Shown piece by piece: positions 35,267 to 43,755 of a stretch of 64,000 nucleotides of DNA. How positions within the stretch are numbered: the first letter of the stretch is position 1; every line of letters starts with the position of its first letter. A model generated the notes under the pieces. The model had not been told where the DNA came from, ran no database searches, and worked only from the letters and a program-made list of their open reading frames with translations. This stretch comes from Henriciella sp045287255 (GTDB taxonomy: Bacteria > Pseudomonadota > Alphaproteobacteria > Caulobacterales > Hyphomonadaceae). Location: NCBI RefSeq assembly GCF_045287255.1, contig NZ_CP137142.1, positions 2,852,001-2,916,000 on the forward strand, read 5' to 3'. The translations under genes and the position numbers were made by a program.

Positions 35267-35647
35267 ATGGCAATGACACAGCGGCAGGCTCTCGAAATTT
35301 GGCGCAAGGCTCTGACAGCCTATGTGCGCTCGGACGAGAGCGATATGACCGCCCGGCAAAAGACCGTGATGCTGACGGTTGCCCTGACGCCTGGTCCGCA
35401 TACCGTCCGCGCATTGGCCGCGCAGCTAAACATTGCCAAGCCAGCCATCACGCGCGCGCTCGACGTGCTTGAAAAGAACCATTTCATCAAGCGTATCCCG
35501 GATCAGAATGACCTGCGCAGCGTGCATATTGAGCGCACGGTTGAGGGCATGGCGTGGCTGCGTAATTTCGGTAGCCTTATTCTCGCCGCAGAAGCTGGCG
35601 AAATTGCCGGTGCACAAATGGATGAACACGGGCGGGCCGTCGCCTAG
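35267..35647 (+). CDS. MarR-family transcriptional regulator
   Basis: A 126-residue winged-helix regulator. The core TVRALAAQLNIAKPAITRALDVLEKNHFIKRIPDQNDLRSVHIERT contains the recognition helix and the beta-wing with the conserved D-X-R. It is shorter than many MarR proteins, with a minimal dimerisation region. Ligand unknown. It follows the truncated hemoglobin gene by about 75 bases containing the GANTC cluster and an inverted repeat, where it may bind to control itself. Two hairpins separate it from the NlpC/P60 gene. Confidence 0.85.
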   Translation: MAMTQRQALEIWRKALTAYVRSDESDMTARQKTVMLTVALTPGPHTVRALAAQLNIAKPAITRALDVLEKNHFIKRIPDQNDLRSVHIERTVEGMAWLRNFGSLILAAEAGEIAGAQMDEHGRAVA

Positions 35648-35659
35648 AGCAGATTCATA

Positions 35660-35749
35660 GCAAATGCCGAGCATTTGCGTATGGAATATCTGCGCTTAAA
35701 CAAAGACTCAAAGCGGCTCTGCTGAGCATGCGCGAAGACAGCCGCTTTA
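35660..35749. other. Two hairpins between the MarR and NlpC/P60 genes
   Basis: GCAAATGC (35660-35667) pairs perfectly with GCATTTGC (35671-35678) over a 3-base loop. AAGCGGCT (about 35712-35719) pairs with AGCCGCTT (about 35741-35748). Neither is followed by a clear T-run, so they may be attenuating or processing elements rather than a terminator. Confidence 0.5.
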
Positions 35750-35762
35750 GAGAGGTGACTGA

Positions 35763-36617
35763 ATGCCGTCTAAAGCCGATCAGCGTTTAACCCTTCCAGA
35801 CGGTGGGCAATCCCTGCCCGTGCAGGTCAGCGCAGGTGTTGCAGCCCTACGCCAATCGCCAGCGGCAGATGCAGAAATGGTCAGCCAGCTCCTGCATGGC
35901 GAGACTGTCCATCTCCATCATGAGGACGGTGAGTTCGGCCTCGTGCAAAGCCAGAGCGATCATTATGTCGGCTGGGTGTTGATGGCAGCTCTTTCCGCGC
36001 CTGTTCTTGAGATCACACATCGTATCTCAGTCCCGCGTCTGCATGTCTATGCCGCACCATCGATCCGCGCAGCGCCACATTTTGTGCTCGGCACAGGAGC
36101 AAGGCTGGTTGGAACAGGGGAACGTGAAGGGCGTTACCTGAAGTGCGAGCGGGCAGGGTGGGTGCGTGAGGATTTGCTCTCGCCCATCGCAACGCTGGAA
36201 ACCGATCCCGCAGCTGTGGCGGAGCGGTTTATGGGGACGCCCTATCTCTGGGGTGGCCGGGATTGTCTCGGCATAGATTGCTCGGGCCTGATCCAGATTG
36301 CCTATGATGCTTGCGGAATTGCCTGCCCGCGCGATAGCGACATGCAGTTCAACTGGTTTGGAACAGCAATCGAAGACTGGGATACGCCGGGCCGTTTACA
36401 GCGCAATGATCTCGTTTTCTGGAAGGGCCATGTCGGCATCATGCTGGATGCTGAAACGCTGCTACATGCCAATGCCAATCATATGGCCGTTGCGGCTGAG
36501 CCCCTGACCCAGGCGATAGAGCGCATCGCAAAAACATACGGCGAGCCCATAGGGGCCCGCCGCATTGATCTTGCTTCAAGTGTTGGCGTTACGCCAGACT
36601 GGCTTACTCGCCAGTAG
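35763..36617 (+). CDS. NlpC/P60 family cysteine peptidase with SH3-like domains
   Basis: A 284-residue cell-wall peptide hydrolase. Two bacterial SH3-like domains fill residues 15-150; the NlpC/P60 domain follows with catalytic Cys in CLGIDCSGLIQIAYDA near residue 171, His in FWKGHVGIML near 222 and a third polar residue in LLHANANHM. No signal peptide is evident, which suggests a cytoplasmic role in recycling murein peptides, like the dipeptidyl-peptidase VI (YkfC) group. Its tail overlaps the convergent cytochrome gene by 14 bases. The ATG has GAGAGGTGA upstream. Confidence 0.9.
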   Translation: MPSKADQRLTLPDGGQSLPVQVSAGVAALRQSPAADAEMVSQLLHGETVHLHHEDGEFGLVQSQSDHYVGWVLMAALSAPVLEITHRISVPRLHVYAAPSIRAAPHFVLGTGARLVGTGEREGRYLKCERAGWVREDLLSPIATLETDPAAVAERFMGTPYLWGGRDCLGIDCSGLIQIAYDACGIACPRDSDMQFNWFGTAIEDWDTPGRLQRNDLVFWKGHVGIMLDAETLLHANANHMAVAAEPLTQAIERIAKTYGEPIGARRIDLASSVGVTPDWLTRQ

Positions 36618-37464
36618 CGTCTTCCAGAGCTGCTTCAGCGGCGTCAGTGGCTTCCTCGACGGCGGCTTCGCCTTCGTCAGCGGCAGCTTCAATGGCATCT
36701 TCCAGAGTAGCTTCAGCTTCAGTCGCTGCATCTTCGGCTGCCTCAACAGCACCTTCAACGATGTCGCCTGCTGTATCGGCGTCCATAACGTCACCATCTA
36801 CCGTGGCTTCGTCACCGGCTGCTGCCTCAGTCACACCTTCAGCAACAGCCTCAGCTTCTGCCTCTTCGGCCACTGCAGGGAGTGGTTCTGGCATTGGCGG
36901 GGTTTTGGTGCTGTACTCGGCCAGATAAACGAGGACATTAGCGCGCTCATCATCACGCTTTAGGCCTGCAAACGCCATGCTGGTGCCGCGGGCATAACGC
37001 GATGGATTCTCAAGCCAGGCATCCATACGCTCCCAGCTCCAGTCGCCTTCAGTCGCGTCAAGAGCACCAGAATAATTGAACTCTGCCAGGTGCTGCTTGG
37101 CTGCGCCCATTGTATCGTAAAGGTTCGGGCCAGTTCCGTTAGCACCGCCTTGTTCAATCGTGTGGCATGAGGCGCATTTCGCTTTGAAGCTTCTTTCACC
37201 GCGAGAGATGTCTGCGCTAGCGAGCAGCAATCCAAGGTCATAGACCTCCTCAATCACTTCGGCACCGGAGCCGCCAGTTTCAGCAATATTGACACGATAG
37301 GCGAATTTTTTCTCCGCCCACTCGTTTGCTGATTCGTACTCTTCACCATAGTGACCGCCGCCTTCGCCATGGAAGACCATAGCGGTCAGTTCCCGCAGAC
37401 CCATTACTATAAGCACCACTGCGAGAAGTGCGCCGAAAATCTTGTTGAACCCGAGTTCGCCCAT
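36604..37464 (-). CDS. Membrane-anchored cytochrome c with Ala/Glu-rich tail
   Basis: A 286-residue protein. An uncleaved N-terminal helix (FGALLAVVLIVMGL) anchors a class I cytochrome c domain with heme-binding CASCH near residue 117 and a probable Met ligand in GTSMAFAGLKRDDERANVLVYLAEYS. This resembles the CycM-type cytochromes that pass electrons between bc1 and terminal oxidase. The last 85 residues are almost only Ala, Glu, Asp, Thr and Val and resemble the lipoprotein at 22.3 kb. AGAGGA precedes the ATG at 37464; an earlier ATG at 37524 is unlikely. Confidence 0.88.
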   Translation of the reverse strand: MGELGFNKIFGALLAVVLIVMGLRELTAMVFHGEGGGHYGEEYESANEWAEKKFAYRVNIAETGGSGAEVIEEVYDLGLLLASADISRGERSFKAKCASCHTIEQGGANGTGPNLYDTMGAAKQHLAEFNYSGALDATEGDWSWERMDAWLENPSRYARGTSMAFAGLKRDDERANVLVYLAEYSTKTPPMPEPLPAVAEEAEAEAVAEGVTEAAAGDEATVDGDVMDADTAGDIVEGAVEAAEDAATEAEATLEDAIEAAADEGEAAVEEATDAAEAALEDATGE

Positions 37465-37532
37465 GGGGTGGTCCTCTGAATTAGTCGTCTTGCGCCCGCC
37501 TTCTGGCACGCTATTCCTTGCCAATCAATATA

Positions 37533-37544
37533 GACACATGTGTC
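37533..37544. promoter_or_regulatory. Perfect 12-bp palindrome between the cytochrome c gene and kdsB
   Basis: GACACATGTGTC is a perfect palindrome in the divergent promoter region. The half-site GACACA also forms the arms of an inverted repeat upstream of gcrA (7441-7460). It may be an operator; no regulator is known. Confidence 0.35.
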
Positions 37545-37613
37545 AGATCGCGCGCGCCCTCTATCAGCGGCGAAACGGCGCACTGTCCATAAGTAGAATC
37601 CGAGAGGGTCAAG

Positions 37614-38342
37614 ATGACGCCGATCACGATTATCCCGGCGCGTATGGCGTCGACCCGGTTGCCTGGAAAACCGCTTGCCGACATTCATGGAAAGCCGATG
37701 ATTGTTCGGGTTTGCGAGCGCGCTGCGCTTTCAGACATGGGGCCTGTTCTGGTCGCAGCGGCTGAGAATGAGGTTGCAGAAGCCGTCCGCGCGGCGGGCT
37801 ATGAGGCGGTTTTGACCGACCCTGACCTGCCATCCGGTTCAGATCGCGTCTGGGCGGCCTTGCAGGCTTTTGACTCAGCCGGAGCCTATGACATGGTCAT
37901 CAACTTGCAGGGCGATATGCCAACAATCGACCCAGCCGCGCTCAGTGCGCTGGCCCCGGCGCTGTCTTCCGGGGCCGATATTGCCACCCTGACAGCCGCG
38001 ATAACCGATGAAGCTGAACGCGATGACCCGAATGTGGTGAAGGTCGCTTTGGCTCAGAACAAACGCGCCCTGTATTTTAGCAGGGCCGCGATCCCGCATG
38101 GCGAGGGACCATTATTCCACCATATCGGCGTTTATGCGTATCGTCGTGCGGCGCTGACCCAGTTTGTGGAACTTCCGCCCAGCCCGCTAGAGCAAAGAGA
38201 AAAACTTGAGCAGCTACGGGCGCTTGAGGCTGGGATGCAGATTGATTGCGCCCTGCTTGACGGTGAACCCCCAAATGGTGTGGATACGCCCGCTGACCTT
38301 GAGGCAGCGCGGAATTGGTACAGTCAGAAAGGCCTGACATGA
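37614..38342 (+). CDS. kdsB: 3-deoxy-manno-octulosonate cytidylyltransferase
   Basis: KdsB activates Kdo with CTP for lipopolysaccharide core synthesis. The 242 residues match the family. The N-terminal IPARMASTRLPGKPLADIHGKPMIVRV is the nucleotide-binding motif; INLQGDMPTIDP and FSRAAIPHGEGP-type segments follow, with HIGVYAYRRAAL near residue 165. Its presence implies a Gram-negative outer membrane with Kdo. It overlaps pheA by four bases, an arrangement seen in several alphaproteobacteria. Confidence 0.96.
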   Translation: MTPITIIPARMASTRLPGKPLADIHGKPMIVRVCERAALSDMGPVLVAAAENEVAEAVRAAGYEAVLTDPDLPSGSDRVWAALQAFDSAGAYDMVINLQGDMPTIDPAALSALAPALSSGADIATLTAAITDEAERDDPNVVKVALAQNKRALYFSRAAIPHGEGPLFHHIGVYAYRRAALTQFVELPPSPLEQREKLEQLRALEAGMQIDCALLDGEPPNGVDTPADLEAARNWYSQKGLT

Positions 38343-39190
38343 GCGGGAACGGAAAAGTCATTGCCTATCAGGGCGAGCGTGGGGCGAACTCGCACATTGC
38401 CTGTAAGGACGTGTATCCGGATTTTGAAGCCATGCCGTGCCGCACGTTTGAGGATGTCTTCGCGGCGGTGGAATCCGGCGAGGCGCAGCTCGCGATGATT
38501 CCGGTTGAAAACACGATTGCCGGACGCGTCGGGGACATTCACCACCTGTTGCCGGGATCCAGCCTGCACATGATCGGTGAGCATTTCATGCGCATCAAGT
38601 TTCAGCTCATGGCGCTACCGGGCACCAAGATTGATGAGATTGAGCAGGCTTATTCGCACGTCATGGCCCTTGGCCAGTGCCGTAACTTCCTGCGCGATCG
38701 AAACATTACGGCTGTTACGGCGGCGGACACGGCTGGTGCTGCGCGTTTTGTGGCAGGGCAGGGCGATGCGAAAGCCGCTGCGATTGCGCCTTCTCTGGCG
38801 GCGGAAGAATATGGTTTGGAAATCCTCGCCCATGACATTGAGGACGCCCAGCACAATACGACCCGGTTCGTGATTATGGCGCCTGAACCGATTGATCTGG
38901 CTGCTAGCGATGGCAAGGCGGTCACGGCTTTCCTGTTTCAGGTTCGCAACATTCCCTCTGCGCTCTACAAGGCGCTTGGTGGCTTTGCCACAAATGGCGT
39001 CAACATGACCAAGCTTGAGAGCTATCAGATTGAGGGCTCGTTCAACGCGTCGCAATTCTATGCCGAGATTGAAGGCCATCCGGATGAGCGCCCGGTGCAA
39101 CTGGCCTTGGAGGAGCTTGGTTTCTTTTCTTCCAGCATCAAATTGCTAGGTGTGTATCCCGCGCACCCGGCGCGTGAACGGTTTGGCTAA
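38339..39190 (+). CDS. pheA: Prephenate dehydratase
   Basis: Converts prephenate to phenylpyruvate for phenylalanine synthesis. The 283-residue protein has the periplasmic-binding-like catalytic fold, with VENTIAGRV, the catalytic Thr-Arg-Phe in NTTRFVIMAP near residue 180, and a C-terminal ACT domain for Phe feedback (FLFQVRNIPSALYKALGGFA, then GVNMTKLES). No chorismate mutase domain is fused. The start at 38339 overlaps the kdsB stop as ATGA; an in-frame ATG at 38315 lies inside kdsB and is less likely. Confidence 0.95.
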   Translation: MSGNGKVIAYQGERGANSHIACKDVYPDFEAMPCRTFEDVFAAVESGEAQLAMIPVENTIAGRVGDIHHLLPGSSLHMIGEHFMRIKFQLMALPGTKIDEIEQAYSHVMALGQCRNFLRDRNITAVTAADTAGAARFVAGQGDAKAAAIAPSLAAEEYGLEILAHDIEDAQHNTTRFVIMAPEPIDLAASDGKAVTAFLFQVRNIPSALYKALGGFATNGVNMTKLESYQIEGSFNASQFYAEIEGHPDERPVQLALEELGFFSSSIKLLGVYPAHPARERFG

Positions 39191-39278
39191 AACCCTCGCC
39201 TTTACCCCTGCGTAAGTCTTGCCTTGCGGTTCTGATCAGGCATCTTTTCTCCAAAGATAAAAATTGGAGGAAACAAGG

Positions 39279-40745
39279 ATGTCCGGGAAGCACGTCATCA
39301 TTATCGGGGCCGGTCTGGGTGGCCTTTGCGCAGCGATCAAATTGCAGGAAGCCGGACACAGTTTTCAGGTCGTTGAAAAGATGGACCGCGTTGGCGGGAC
39401 ATGGGCGCAGAACACTTATCCGGGTGTCGCCTGTGATGTTCCGGTCGCGCTTTACCAGTTCAGCTTTGCCCAGAGCGTCAACTGGTCCCGCGCCTATCCG
39501 CAGGGAGCTGAAATTCAGGCCTATGCCGAAGAGATTACTGACCGTTACCAGCTCCGCCCGAATATCCGTCTGTCTGATGAGGCCGTTTCTGCGGTCTGGG
39601 ATGAGGCCGCCAAGCAATGGACAGTTACGACGGCTAGCGGTGAGACTTATACTGGCGATGCGGTCGTCGGCGCGCTCGGTCAGCTCAATCGCCCAAACTG
39701 GCCTGCGATTGCCGGTAAAGACGATTTTCAGGGCGCAATTACCCATTCTGCCGACTGGGATCATGCCATCGATCTGAAAGGCAAACGTGTCGGCATGATT
39801 GGCTCGGCTGCGAGTGCCATTCAGGTTATTCCTGAAGTGGCCAAAGAGGCGGGGCACCTCACCGTCTTCCAACGTAGTCCTAATTGGGTCATCCCGCGCC
39901 GCGATATTCCAATGTCGCAGGAAGAGGGCACGCTGCTGATGACCAATCCGGAACTCGCGATGAAACTCGGCGCGATGAACCGGGAGATTATCTATGAGCA
40001 GGCTGATGAGTTCTTCTGGCAGGCGTTTAAGTGGACCCCGGAAGGCCGCGCCGCCTATCACCGCGTTGCGACCAATCACCTAGAAGAGCAGGTGCCAGAT
40101 GCGACCCTGCGGGCAAAGCTGACACCGGACTATCCAATCGGGTGCCGGCGTATCCTGATCTCAGACGATTACTTCCCGGCCCTCTGTCAGGACAATGTCA
40201 CCCTCGAGACCGATGGCATTGACCATATCAACGCCTCCGGCATCAAGACCGCCTCTGGCACCCAGCATGATCTTGATGTGATCGCCTTTGCCACCGGTTT
40301 TGAAACGACGGGCTGGCGCTGGTCGGTGGATGTGCAGGGCCGTAATGGCCAGCATCTCAATGCGGTTTGGAAAGATTATCCCGAAGCCTATCTCGGCATC
40401 ACAGTGGCTGACTTCCCGAACCTGTTCGTCCTGTACGGTCCGAACACCAATCTTGGCCACAACTCCATCACCTTCATGCTGGAGCGGCAGGTCGAGTATA
40501 CGATCAAGGCACTTGATGGCCTAAGCAAGGCAGGGGCCAAGGCAATGGTGCCCACCAAGGCGGCGCAGGACCGTTTTAACGCTGAGGTGCAGGCTGATCT
40601 CAACAAGACCGTCTGGGCCGATCCTGCGTGTAATTCCTGGTACAAGAATGAGCACGGCAAGATCACTCAGAACTGGTCCTCAAACACCCGCGATTATGCC
40701 AAAGCCGTCGCCGAGGTGAAGCTGGAGGATTATGAACTGGTTTAA
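39279..40745 (+). CDS. Flavin-containing monooxygenase, Baeyer-Villiger type
   Basis: A 488-residue FAD- and NADPH-dependent monooxygenase. The FAD motif GAGLGGL is at residues 10-16; the Baeyer-Villiger fingerprint FxGxxxHxxxW appears as FQGAITHSADW near residue 150; the NADPH motif GSAASA follows. Such enzymes turn ketones into esters or lactones. GGAGG lies upstream of ATG 39279, preferred over an in-frame start at 39264. It is convergent with an acyl-CoA carboxylase gene; no catabolic partner such as an esterase is immediately adjacent. Confidence 0.9.
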   Translation: MSGKHVIIIGAGLGGLCAAIKLQEAGHSFQVVEKMDRVGGTWAQNTYPGVACDVPVALYQFSFAQSVNWSRAYPQGAEIQAYAEEITDRYQLRPNIRLSDEAVSAVWDEAAKQWTVTTASGETYTGDAVVGALGQLNRPNWPAIAGKDDFQGAITHSADWDHAIDLKGKRVGMIGSAASAIQVIPEVAKEAGHLTVFQRSPNWVIPRRDIPMSQEEGTLLMTNPELAMKLGAMNREIIYEQADEFFWQAFKWTPEGRAAYHRVATNHLEEQVPDATLRAKLTPDYPIGCRRILISDDYFPALCQDNVTLETDGIDHINASGIKTASGTQHDLDVIAFATGFETTGWRWSVDVQGRNGQHLNAVWKDYPEAYLGITVADFPNLFVLYGPNTNLGHNSITFMLERQVEYTIKALDGLSKAGAKAMVPTKAAQDRFNAEVQADLNKTVWADPACNSWYKNEHGKITQNWSSNTRDYAKAVAEVKLEDYELV

Positions 40746-40770
40746 ACACACCAAGACTTGTTAAAGTGCA

Positions 40771-42327
40771 TCATGGTCTTGGCCCAAATGCGGTCTTGCC
40801 CGTTTCCAGTACCCGGCGCGCATGGTGGACGAAATCAACCAGCAGGGGCCGTGTATCGCGCGGATCGATAATCTCTTCAGCGTAAAAGCTTTCCGCCGTT
40901 CGGAATGGCGACCGGATAGCGTCAAACTTCTTGTAGAGCTGTTTCAGCAGCGCTTCGGGATCTTCAGCTTCAGAAAGCTCCTTACGGAACGCAGCCTCAA
41001 TTCCGCCCGCCATAGGCAGGCTGCCCCAGTCGCCACTTGGCCAGCAATAGCGCCACTTGGCTTTGCTGGGGTTGAACATGGCACTGCCCGCTAGGCCATA
41101 GGCCTTGCGGATCACCACGGCGCAGACCGGAACGGTGGCCTGATACACCGCTGCCATGGCGCGCACGCCCTTGCGGGTAACCCCCTCCGTCTCATGCTTC
41201 ACGCCAACGGCAAAGCCCGGACAGTCCACGAAGTGCACAACCGGAAGATGGAACTCCGAACACAGGTCCATATGCCGAACCACTTTGTCGCAGACATCCG
41301 CCGTCCATGCGCCATCAAGGAAGAATGGGTCGCCCGCCAGTACCCCGACCGGATGACCATCAATCCGCGCAAAGCCGGTGACAATCCCGCGCCCCCACAA
41401 ACGGCCAATCTCAAAGAAGCTGTCCTTATCAACAGCCGCCTCGACAATCTTGCGTGGCATATAAGGCGTTTTGCCATCCGTCGGGACGATGGAGATCAAG
41501 TCCTCTTCCCGGCGGTTTGGATCATCCTTGGTCGCTTCAATCGGTGGCAGATCATGCACACTGGATGGCAGGTAGGACAGGAACCGTCGCGCCATTTCAA
41601 ACGCTTCGGCTTCGGTCTCGACGACATCATCCACAGTGCCATTACGGGCCTGGATCTCCCAGCCGCCAAGCTCTTCCTTGGTGACATCTTCGCCCAACGC
41701 ACGGCTAACCGGTGGCCCGGCCACAAAGACTTGCGAGAGTTCCTTGACCATGACCGAGTAATGGCTCGCAGCGACGCGCCCTGCGCCCATGCCAGCACAG
41801 GGGCCAAGTGCCAGAGACACGAATGGCACCTCACCAAGGCCGGATACGATAAACTCCCAGCCCGGTGTTTCGGGAATATAGGTGCGCGGGTCAGCCTCCA
41901 GCATTTTGACCGAGCCGCCACCACCTGTGCCATCAATAAGCTGTACCAGCGGCATGCGGTATTCCTGCGCTTGCTTAATCGCCTGAACCATTTTTTGCCA
42001 GATCGCAGCGTCGGCCGCCCCGCCCCGCACTGTGAAATCATCACCGAGCAAAACCGCCGGTCGTCCATTCAGTGTCGCGCGCCCGGTAACCGAGTTCGAC
42101 GCCATAAACGTCTCGAGCTCATCATCGAGTGTATAGGTGGCTTTTCCGGCAATCTTCCCGATCTCATGGAAGCTCCCGGGGTCCGCCAGAAACGCCACGC
42201 GCTCCCGAACGGTAAGCTTGCCACGTGAGCGTTGACGCGACACCGGTTCCTCGCCGCCCATATTCTCGGCGAGGCGTTCACGTTTGCGCAATTCTTCAAT
42301 CGATTTTTCCCAAGACATGGGGCCCAC
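40771..42327 (-). CDS. Acyl-CoA carboxylase carboxyltransferase subunit
   Basis: A 518-residue carboxyltransferase of the propionyl-/methylmalonyl-CoA type. The N-terminal half contains RGKLTVRERV and the oxyanion-type GTGGGGS region; the C-terminal half has VHFVDCPGFAVGVKHE and AYGLAGSAMFNPSK-like motifs, both biotin-CoA sites. It needs a biotin-carboxylase partner, which is not in the window. The start may be GTG 42327, six bases after AAGG, or ATG 42318. The substrate among propionyl-, methylcrotonyl- or other acyl-CoA cannot be told. Confidence 0.88.
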   Translation of the reverse strand: MGPMSWEKSIEELRKRERLAENMGGEEPVSRQRSRGKLTVRERVAFLADPGSFHEIGKIAGKATYTLDDELETFMASNSVTGRATLNGRPAVLLGDDFTVRGGAADAAIWQKMVQAIKQAQEYRMPLVQLIDGTGGGGSVKMLEADPRTYIPETPGWEFIVSGLGEVPFVSLALGPCAGMGAGRVAASHYSVMVKELSQVFVAGPPVSRALGEDVTKEELGGWEIQARNGTVDDVVETEAEAFEMARRFLSYLPSSVHDLPPIEATKDDPNRREEDLISIVPTDGKTPYMPRKIVEAAVDKDSFFEIGRLWGRGIVTGFARIDGHPVGVLAGDPFFLDGAWTADVCDKVVRHMDLCSEFHLPVVHFVDCPGFAVGVKHETEGVTRKGVRAMAAVYQATVPVCAVVIRKAYGLAGSAMFNPSKAKWRYCWPSGDWGSLPMAGGIEAAFRKELSEAEDPEALLKQLYKKFDAIRSPFRTAESFYAEEIIDPRDTRPLLVDFVHHARRVLETGKTAFGPRP

Positions 42328-42425
42328 TTGAGGCCTTTCCGCAGCGTCGGGTCAAGTCATACCCTTGCGCGTGTGCGATGGGCCTGCTTTATCTTCGCTA
42401 AGCGCATAATTTCAGGGAGACTTCC

Positions 42426-42728
42426 ATGACGCTAGAAGAACTCACATCCAAGGCCGCTGCTGCTGTGACTGCAGGCGGCGACTTCTCCAAGAAGGTCAAG
42501 TTTGACTTTGGTGATGTCGGCAAGCTGTTCATCGATGGGGCTGCAGGCAACGTCGACAATTCTGACAGCGAAGCAGACGCAACTGTGAAAGTTGACTGGG
42601 AAGACTTCCAGAAGCTGGCTGCCGGTCAAATGGATCCAACCATGGCCTTCATGCAAGGCAAGCTGAAAGTCCTCGGCGACATGTCTGTTGCCATGCAGCT
42701 GCAGGGCCTGATGAGCAAGTTCTCATAA
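42426..42728 (+). CDS. SCP2 sterol-binding domain protein
   Basis: A 100-residue protein consisting of one SCP2 domain: the ADATVKVDWEDFQKLAAGQMDPTMAFMQGKLKVLGD segment is the family core. Such domains bind lipids or fatty acyl chains, probably in the cytoplasm. AGGGAGAC lies just before the ATG. A strong terminator follows, so it is transcribed alone. It sits between genes for an acyl-CoA carboxylase and a lipase-like hydrolase, loosely suggesting lipid metabolism. Confidence 0.9.
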   Translation: MTLEELTSKAAAAVTAGGDFSKKVKFDFGDVGKLFIDGAAGNVDNSDSEADATVKVDWEDFQKLAAGQMDPTMAFMQGKLKVLGDMSVAMQLQGLMSKFS

Positions 42729-42752
42729 GCCTGACGTGATCTAAGACTATGA

Positions 42753-42792
42753 AAGCCCTGCGTCCGCGCTTTGCGGGGCAGGGCTTTTTTGT
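42753..42792 (+). terminator. Rho-independent terminator after the SCP2 gene
   Basis: Perfect 10-bp stem AAAGCCCTGC (42753-42762) with GCAGGGCTTT (42779-42788), an inner CCGC/GCGG step, then a T-run. Confidence 0.93.
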
Positions 42793-42806
42793 GGAGTATA
42801 CCCTGC

Positions 42807-43742
42807 ATGACTGATACAGCCGTCCGCCAGATTATCGATATTGAGGGCAACCCCCGCCCCGAGGGCGCAAGGATTGTCTGGTTCGAGGGCGTCGGCGGGC
42901 GACGTTTGCGGGCCTGTATGGCGCCGGCTACGGTCGAAACACCACGGGGAACCTGTCTTGTCTGTCCAGGGCGGACAGAGTTCATCGAGAAATATTTCGA
43001 AGTTGCCCGCGAGCTTCAGGATAAGGGTTTTGCTGTTCTGATCCTCGATTGGCCGGGACAAGGCCTGTCCGAACGCCTGCTCGATGACCCGCAAAAGGGG
43101 CATATTGATCGGTTCGAGACCTTTATGGGCGCGCTAAGCAATGGTCTTGGCGCGTTTGAGGAACTGCCACGCCCTTATGTGTCTCTTGCCCATTCCATGG
43201 GCGGGGCCATTGCCCTTGCAGCGATTGGCCAGAAGCTGGTTGAGGTGAAAGCTGCCGCCTTCTGCGCACCGATGTGGGGCCTGCCGCTGGGCCGGGTTCA
43301 GCGTTATTTCATCTGGGCGATGCGCGTGATGGGCCGTTCCAATGACTTTGCCATGAAGCCGGGGCCGCCGGAGCGGTTTGAAGAAAACCTCGTCACCCAT
43401 GATGAGGGGCGGTGGATGGTCAACAAGACCCTGACCGATACGGCGCCGGAGCTTTCCCTTGGACCGGTCACATGGGGCTGGCTTGGCGCATCCCTGGATA
43501 TTTTCGAGCGCATCAGCGCGCCAGCAACGCTGTCTTCCATCGACATTCCGGTCTTTGTCGCCAGCGCCGCAGAGGAAAAGCTGGTCGATAATCGCGCGCA
43601 TGCACAAGTTGCGGGCCTATTGCCAGATTGCGAACACATCACGGTCGAGGATGCGATGCATGAAATCCTGATGGAAAAGGATGATAAACGCGCAGAGTTC
43701 TGGGCTGGTTTTGACCGCATGCTGGCGCGTGCGGGTGTCTAG
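42807..43742 (+). CDS. Alpha/beta hydrolase, lysophospholipase-like
   Basis: A 311-residue alpha/beta hydrolase. The nucleophile elbow is LAHSMGGAIALA near residue 133; DWPGQGLSER precedes it as in PldB-like serine lipases; the catalytic Asp and His are likely in the SIDIPVFVASAAEEKLVD and EDAMHEILME segments. It may cleave lysophospholipids or monoacylglycerols. The ATG at 42807 lies just after the upstream terminator; the in-frame ATG at 42771 is inside that hairpin and therefore unlikely. Confidence 0.87.
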   Translation: MTDTAVRQIIDIEGNPRPEGARIVWFEGVGGRRLRACMAPATVETPRGTCLVCPGRTEFIEKYFEVARELQDKGFAVLILDWPGQGLSERLLDDPQKGHIDRFETFMGALSNGLGAFEELPRPYVSLAHSMGGAIALAAIGQKLVEVKAAAFCAPMWGLPLGRVQRYFIWAMRVMGRSNDFAMKPGPPERFEENLVTHDEGRWMVNKTLTDTAPELSLGPVTWGWLGASLDIFERISAPATLSSIDIPVFVASAAEEKLVDNRAHAQVAGLLPDCEHITVEDAMHEILMEKDDKRAEFWAGFDRMLARAGV

Positions 43743-43755
43743 CGTTTAGCTCTAA

